NCBI GenBank assembly: GCA_001640045.1
Contig: LUTY01001872.1
Location: forward strand, 1 to 5,962
Source: Candidatus Thiomargarita nelsonii
Lineage (GTDB): Bacteria > Pseudomonadota > Gammaproteobacteria > Beggiatoales > Beggiatoaceae
Direction of reading: 5' to 3'
Length of the DNA stretch: 5,962 nucleotides
Part shown: one piece after another, positions 4,988-5,962 of the stretch
Layout: every line of letters starts with the position of its first letter
Position numbering within the stretch: the first letter of the stretch is position 1
Program-made: the position numbers and the translations under genes
The notes under the pieces: generated by a model
What the model was told of the DNA's origin: nothing
Database searches by the model: none
What the model saw: only the letters and a program-made list of their open reading frames with translations

Positions 4988-5055
4988 AAACCAGCACCTT
5001 GAGCCGACCCAAACAACCTGCGGCTCAGGCTAAACGTTATGCCTCGTAAGAGGCA
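4879..5055 (+). promoter_or_regulatory. Hairpin-dense leader upstream of the phage-type gene
   Basis: Within 177 bases there are six dyads. GGAGA-GTA-TCTCC is at 4879-4891. Two abutting palindromes, TCGTTAACGA (4895-4904) and ACAATTGT (4905-4912), follow. GGCATTT-TAT-AAATGCC is at 4951-4967. A stem with a 14-base loop pairs CTTGAGCCG (4998-5006) with CGGCTCAGG (5021-5029). TGCCTC-GTAA-GAGGCA, closed by a GNRA-type loop, is at 5040-5055. TAACG (4940-4944) and AGCC (4947-4950) can also pair with CGTTA (5035-5039) and GGCT (5028-5031), though GGCT uses the outer two pairs of the 4998-5029 stem. The last hairpin abuts the GAGGA (5056-5060) of the next gene. Either an RNA leader or a recombination site is possible. 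Confidence 0.45.
4984..5049 (+). CDS. 21-residue basic peptide, possible leader peptide
   Basis: The sequence MKTSTLSRPKQPAAQAKRYA-Ser is basic and free of acidic residues. GGAG (4976-4979) lies four bases before the ATG, slightly tight but usable. Its coding sequence covers the stem-loop at 4998-5029, and its TAA is the TAA of the GTAA loop in the next hairpin, 18 bases before the phage-type gene's ATG. A ribosome translating it would open both stems near the next ribosome binding site, so translational coupling is plausible. It could instead be the tail of the zinc-ribbon frame just upstream. Confidence 0.35.
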   Translation: MKTSTLSRPKQPAAQAKRYAS

Positions 5056-5067
5056 GAGGAAGATAAC

Positions 5068-5886
5068 ATGGAAATTGCGAGTAAAACACATATCGAAGAA
5101 AATAAAAACGGGTACGATGAGTTTCTGAAATCAATTCGTGACCGTTTTAATAATATCGTTGGTAGTGGCATCCCATTGTTCACAACAAATGCTGAAGGGT
5201 TGTTTGATGCGTTTCTTGATAATTTGCCAGCAGAAGCCCGTCAACATTATACATGCCATGCCTGTCGAGGGTTTGTCAATCGGTTTGGTGGACTAGTATT
5301 TATCTCCGATGACGGTACCGCTGAACCAGCGATATGGGGAAATGTTCCTGATTTTTTCACTCCATCGGTGACGGCCATTGAAAAGATCATTTCCAAGTCT
5401 AAAGTGAATGGGGTGTTTCTGTCTGACAAAGAAGTGTTAGGTCGACCTGTTACTGGGGAATGGCGTCATATGTCAGTCAAGTTGCCTTATGAAATGATCC
5501 ATCATTTCTCTGTGAAAACGGTTGAGCAAGCAATCGCCGAAAAACGAGAAGAATTCAAGATGCTTATCACCGGGTTACAGGAGTATCCGGAGGAAGCTCT
5601 AGATCAAGCCGTGACATTGCTTAAAACTGAGTCATTATATCGTTCTGAAAAGTGTATGGGAGTTGCCGAATGGCTCAAAGATTTGCATGTGAAAAGGGGA
5701 GTCACGAAAAATAATGCTCTTCGTGAAAATCTTGTTTGGCTTGCCGTCGCGACTGCTCCTCCTGGTTTTTGTCATGTGAAAAGCACAATGATTGGAACGT
5801 TGCTTGATGATATTGTGGCTGGATTGTCGTTTGATGTTGTACAACGTCGGTTTGCTGAGAAAATGCACCTCCATATTAAGGTTTAA
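5068..5886 (+). CDS. Conserved phage-type protein, C-terminus lost at the repeat
   Basis: The frame encodes 272 residues. I recall its pattern from tailed-phage and prophage proteins of unknown function: YTCHACRGFVNRFGGLVFIS (61-80) with a CxxC pair (Cys63, Cys66), VNGVFLSDKEVLGRPVTGEW (113-132), EALYRSEK-like TESLYRSEKCMGVAEWLKDL (187-206), and NLVWLAVATAPPGFCHVKST (221-240) with MIGTLLDDIVAGLSFD. In relatives, as I remember them, the motif RFAEKMH is followed by a Pro-Leu-Gln-Tyr type sequence and a longer C-terminal region. Here the last six codons (268-272 and the stop) come from the 95-bp repeat, so the gene is truncated at 5866-5868. The CxxC pair suggests metal or nucleic-acid binding. 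GAGGA (5056-5060), seven bases before the ATG, supports the start. Function in the cell is unknown; the truncated product is probably inactive. Confidence 0.65.
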   Translation: MEIASKTHIEENKNGYDEFLKSIRDRFNNIVGSGIPLFTTNAEGLFDAFLDNLPAEARQHYTCHACRGFVNRFGGLVFISDDGTAEPAIWGNVPDFFTPSVTAIEKIISKSKVNGVFLSDKEVLGRPVTGEWRHMSVKLPYEMIHHFSVKTVEQAIAEKREEFKMLITGLQEYPEEALDQAVTLLKTESLYRSEKCMGVAEWLKDLHVKRGVTKNNALRENLVWLAVATAPPGFCHVKSTMIGTLLDDIVAGLSFDVVQRRFAEKMHLHIKV

Positions 5887-5962
5887 TGACACGATCTTGA
5901 CTTTCATCAAGAACAGTTATAGGGACTAAGAATGACTGATTTTTGTGACACATTATTTTGTG
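5868..5962. repeat. 95-bp exact direct repeat, right-edge copy
   Basis: This is identical to 1660-1754. It joins the phage-type gene within its His267 codon, at a CACC that fits both partners, leaving microhomology of a few bases. No Met codon follows its CCTCC on the minus strand, unlike the internal copy, so its minus-strand ribosome binding site serves nothing. The window ends inside it, so its true length and what follows are unknown. Confidence 0.9.

Noticed and set aside
4937..5042. A definite integron attC site
   Set aside because: Spacing and folding are suggestive, but both core heptamers break the consensus and there is no integrase or second site. It is kept only as one option in a finding.
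5635..5910. 91-codon minus-strand ORF starting inside the right-edge repeat
   Set aside because: It is antisense to the conserved phage-type gene and has no protein-like features.

Overview
AT-rich bacterial DNA with good Shine-Dalgarno sequences and no sign of recoding in the intact genes. The gene mix is a four-helix membrane protein, a secreted cysteine-rich protein, a tetratricopeptide (TPR) fragment, a protein tyrosine phosphatase, a DUF4116-type repeat protein and a phage-type protein. Together with many broken reading frames and palindromes, it looks like an accessory region of a repeat-rich proteobacterium. Large sulfur bacteria of the Thiotrichales come to mind, but that rests on general resemblance only. 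No rRNA, tRNA, CRISPR array, transposase or integrase is visible.

Layout. The left third (1-1650) is mostly on the minus strand: a gene start cut by the left edge, a decayed small gene overlapping an intact membrane-protein gene, a promoter, and a secreted protein gene. Positions 1660-1754 carry a repeat present again, base for base, at 5868-5962, the right end of the window; a shrunken third copy seems to lie at 300-342. The middle (1855-2937) holds a 5'-truncated TPR gene on the minus strand, head to head with an unknown plus-strand ORF at what looks like a recombination scar. A perfect 15-bp hairpin (2961-2995) precedes three plus-strand features: the tyrosine phosphatase, a coding-looking remnant, and the DUF4116 gene, whose 75-bp repeat array ends in a run of nine G.

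The right part (about 4460-5867) resembles phage DNA: a 164-bp imperfect inverted repeat, several very small plus-strand ORFs with overlaps, a series of hairpins, and a conserved phage-type gene cut off at its 3' end by the second repeat copy.

The genes do not form one obvious pathway. The main story is a mosaic of fragments joined at repeats. The best candidates for something new are the exact 95-bp repeat that supplies a ribosome binding site on one side and breaks a phage gene on the other, the G9 tract in a repeat-protein gene, and the dense RNA/DNA folding signal at 4879-5055. I do not see a complete new system. The sequence could also be a lasso-shaped assembly contig whose tail overlaps its own interior.
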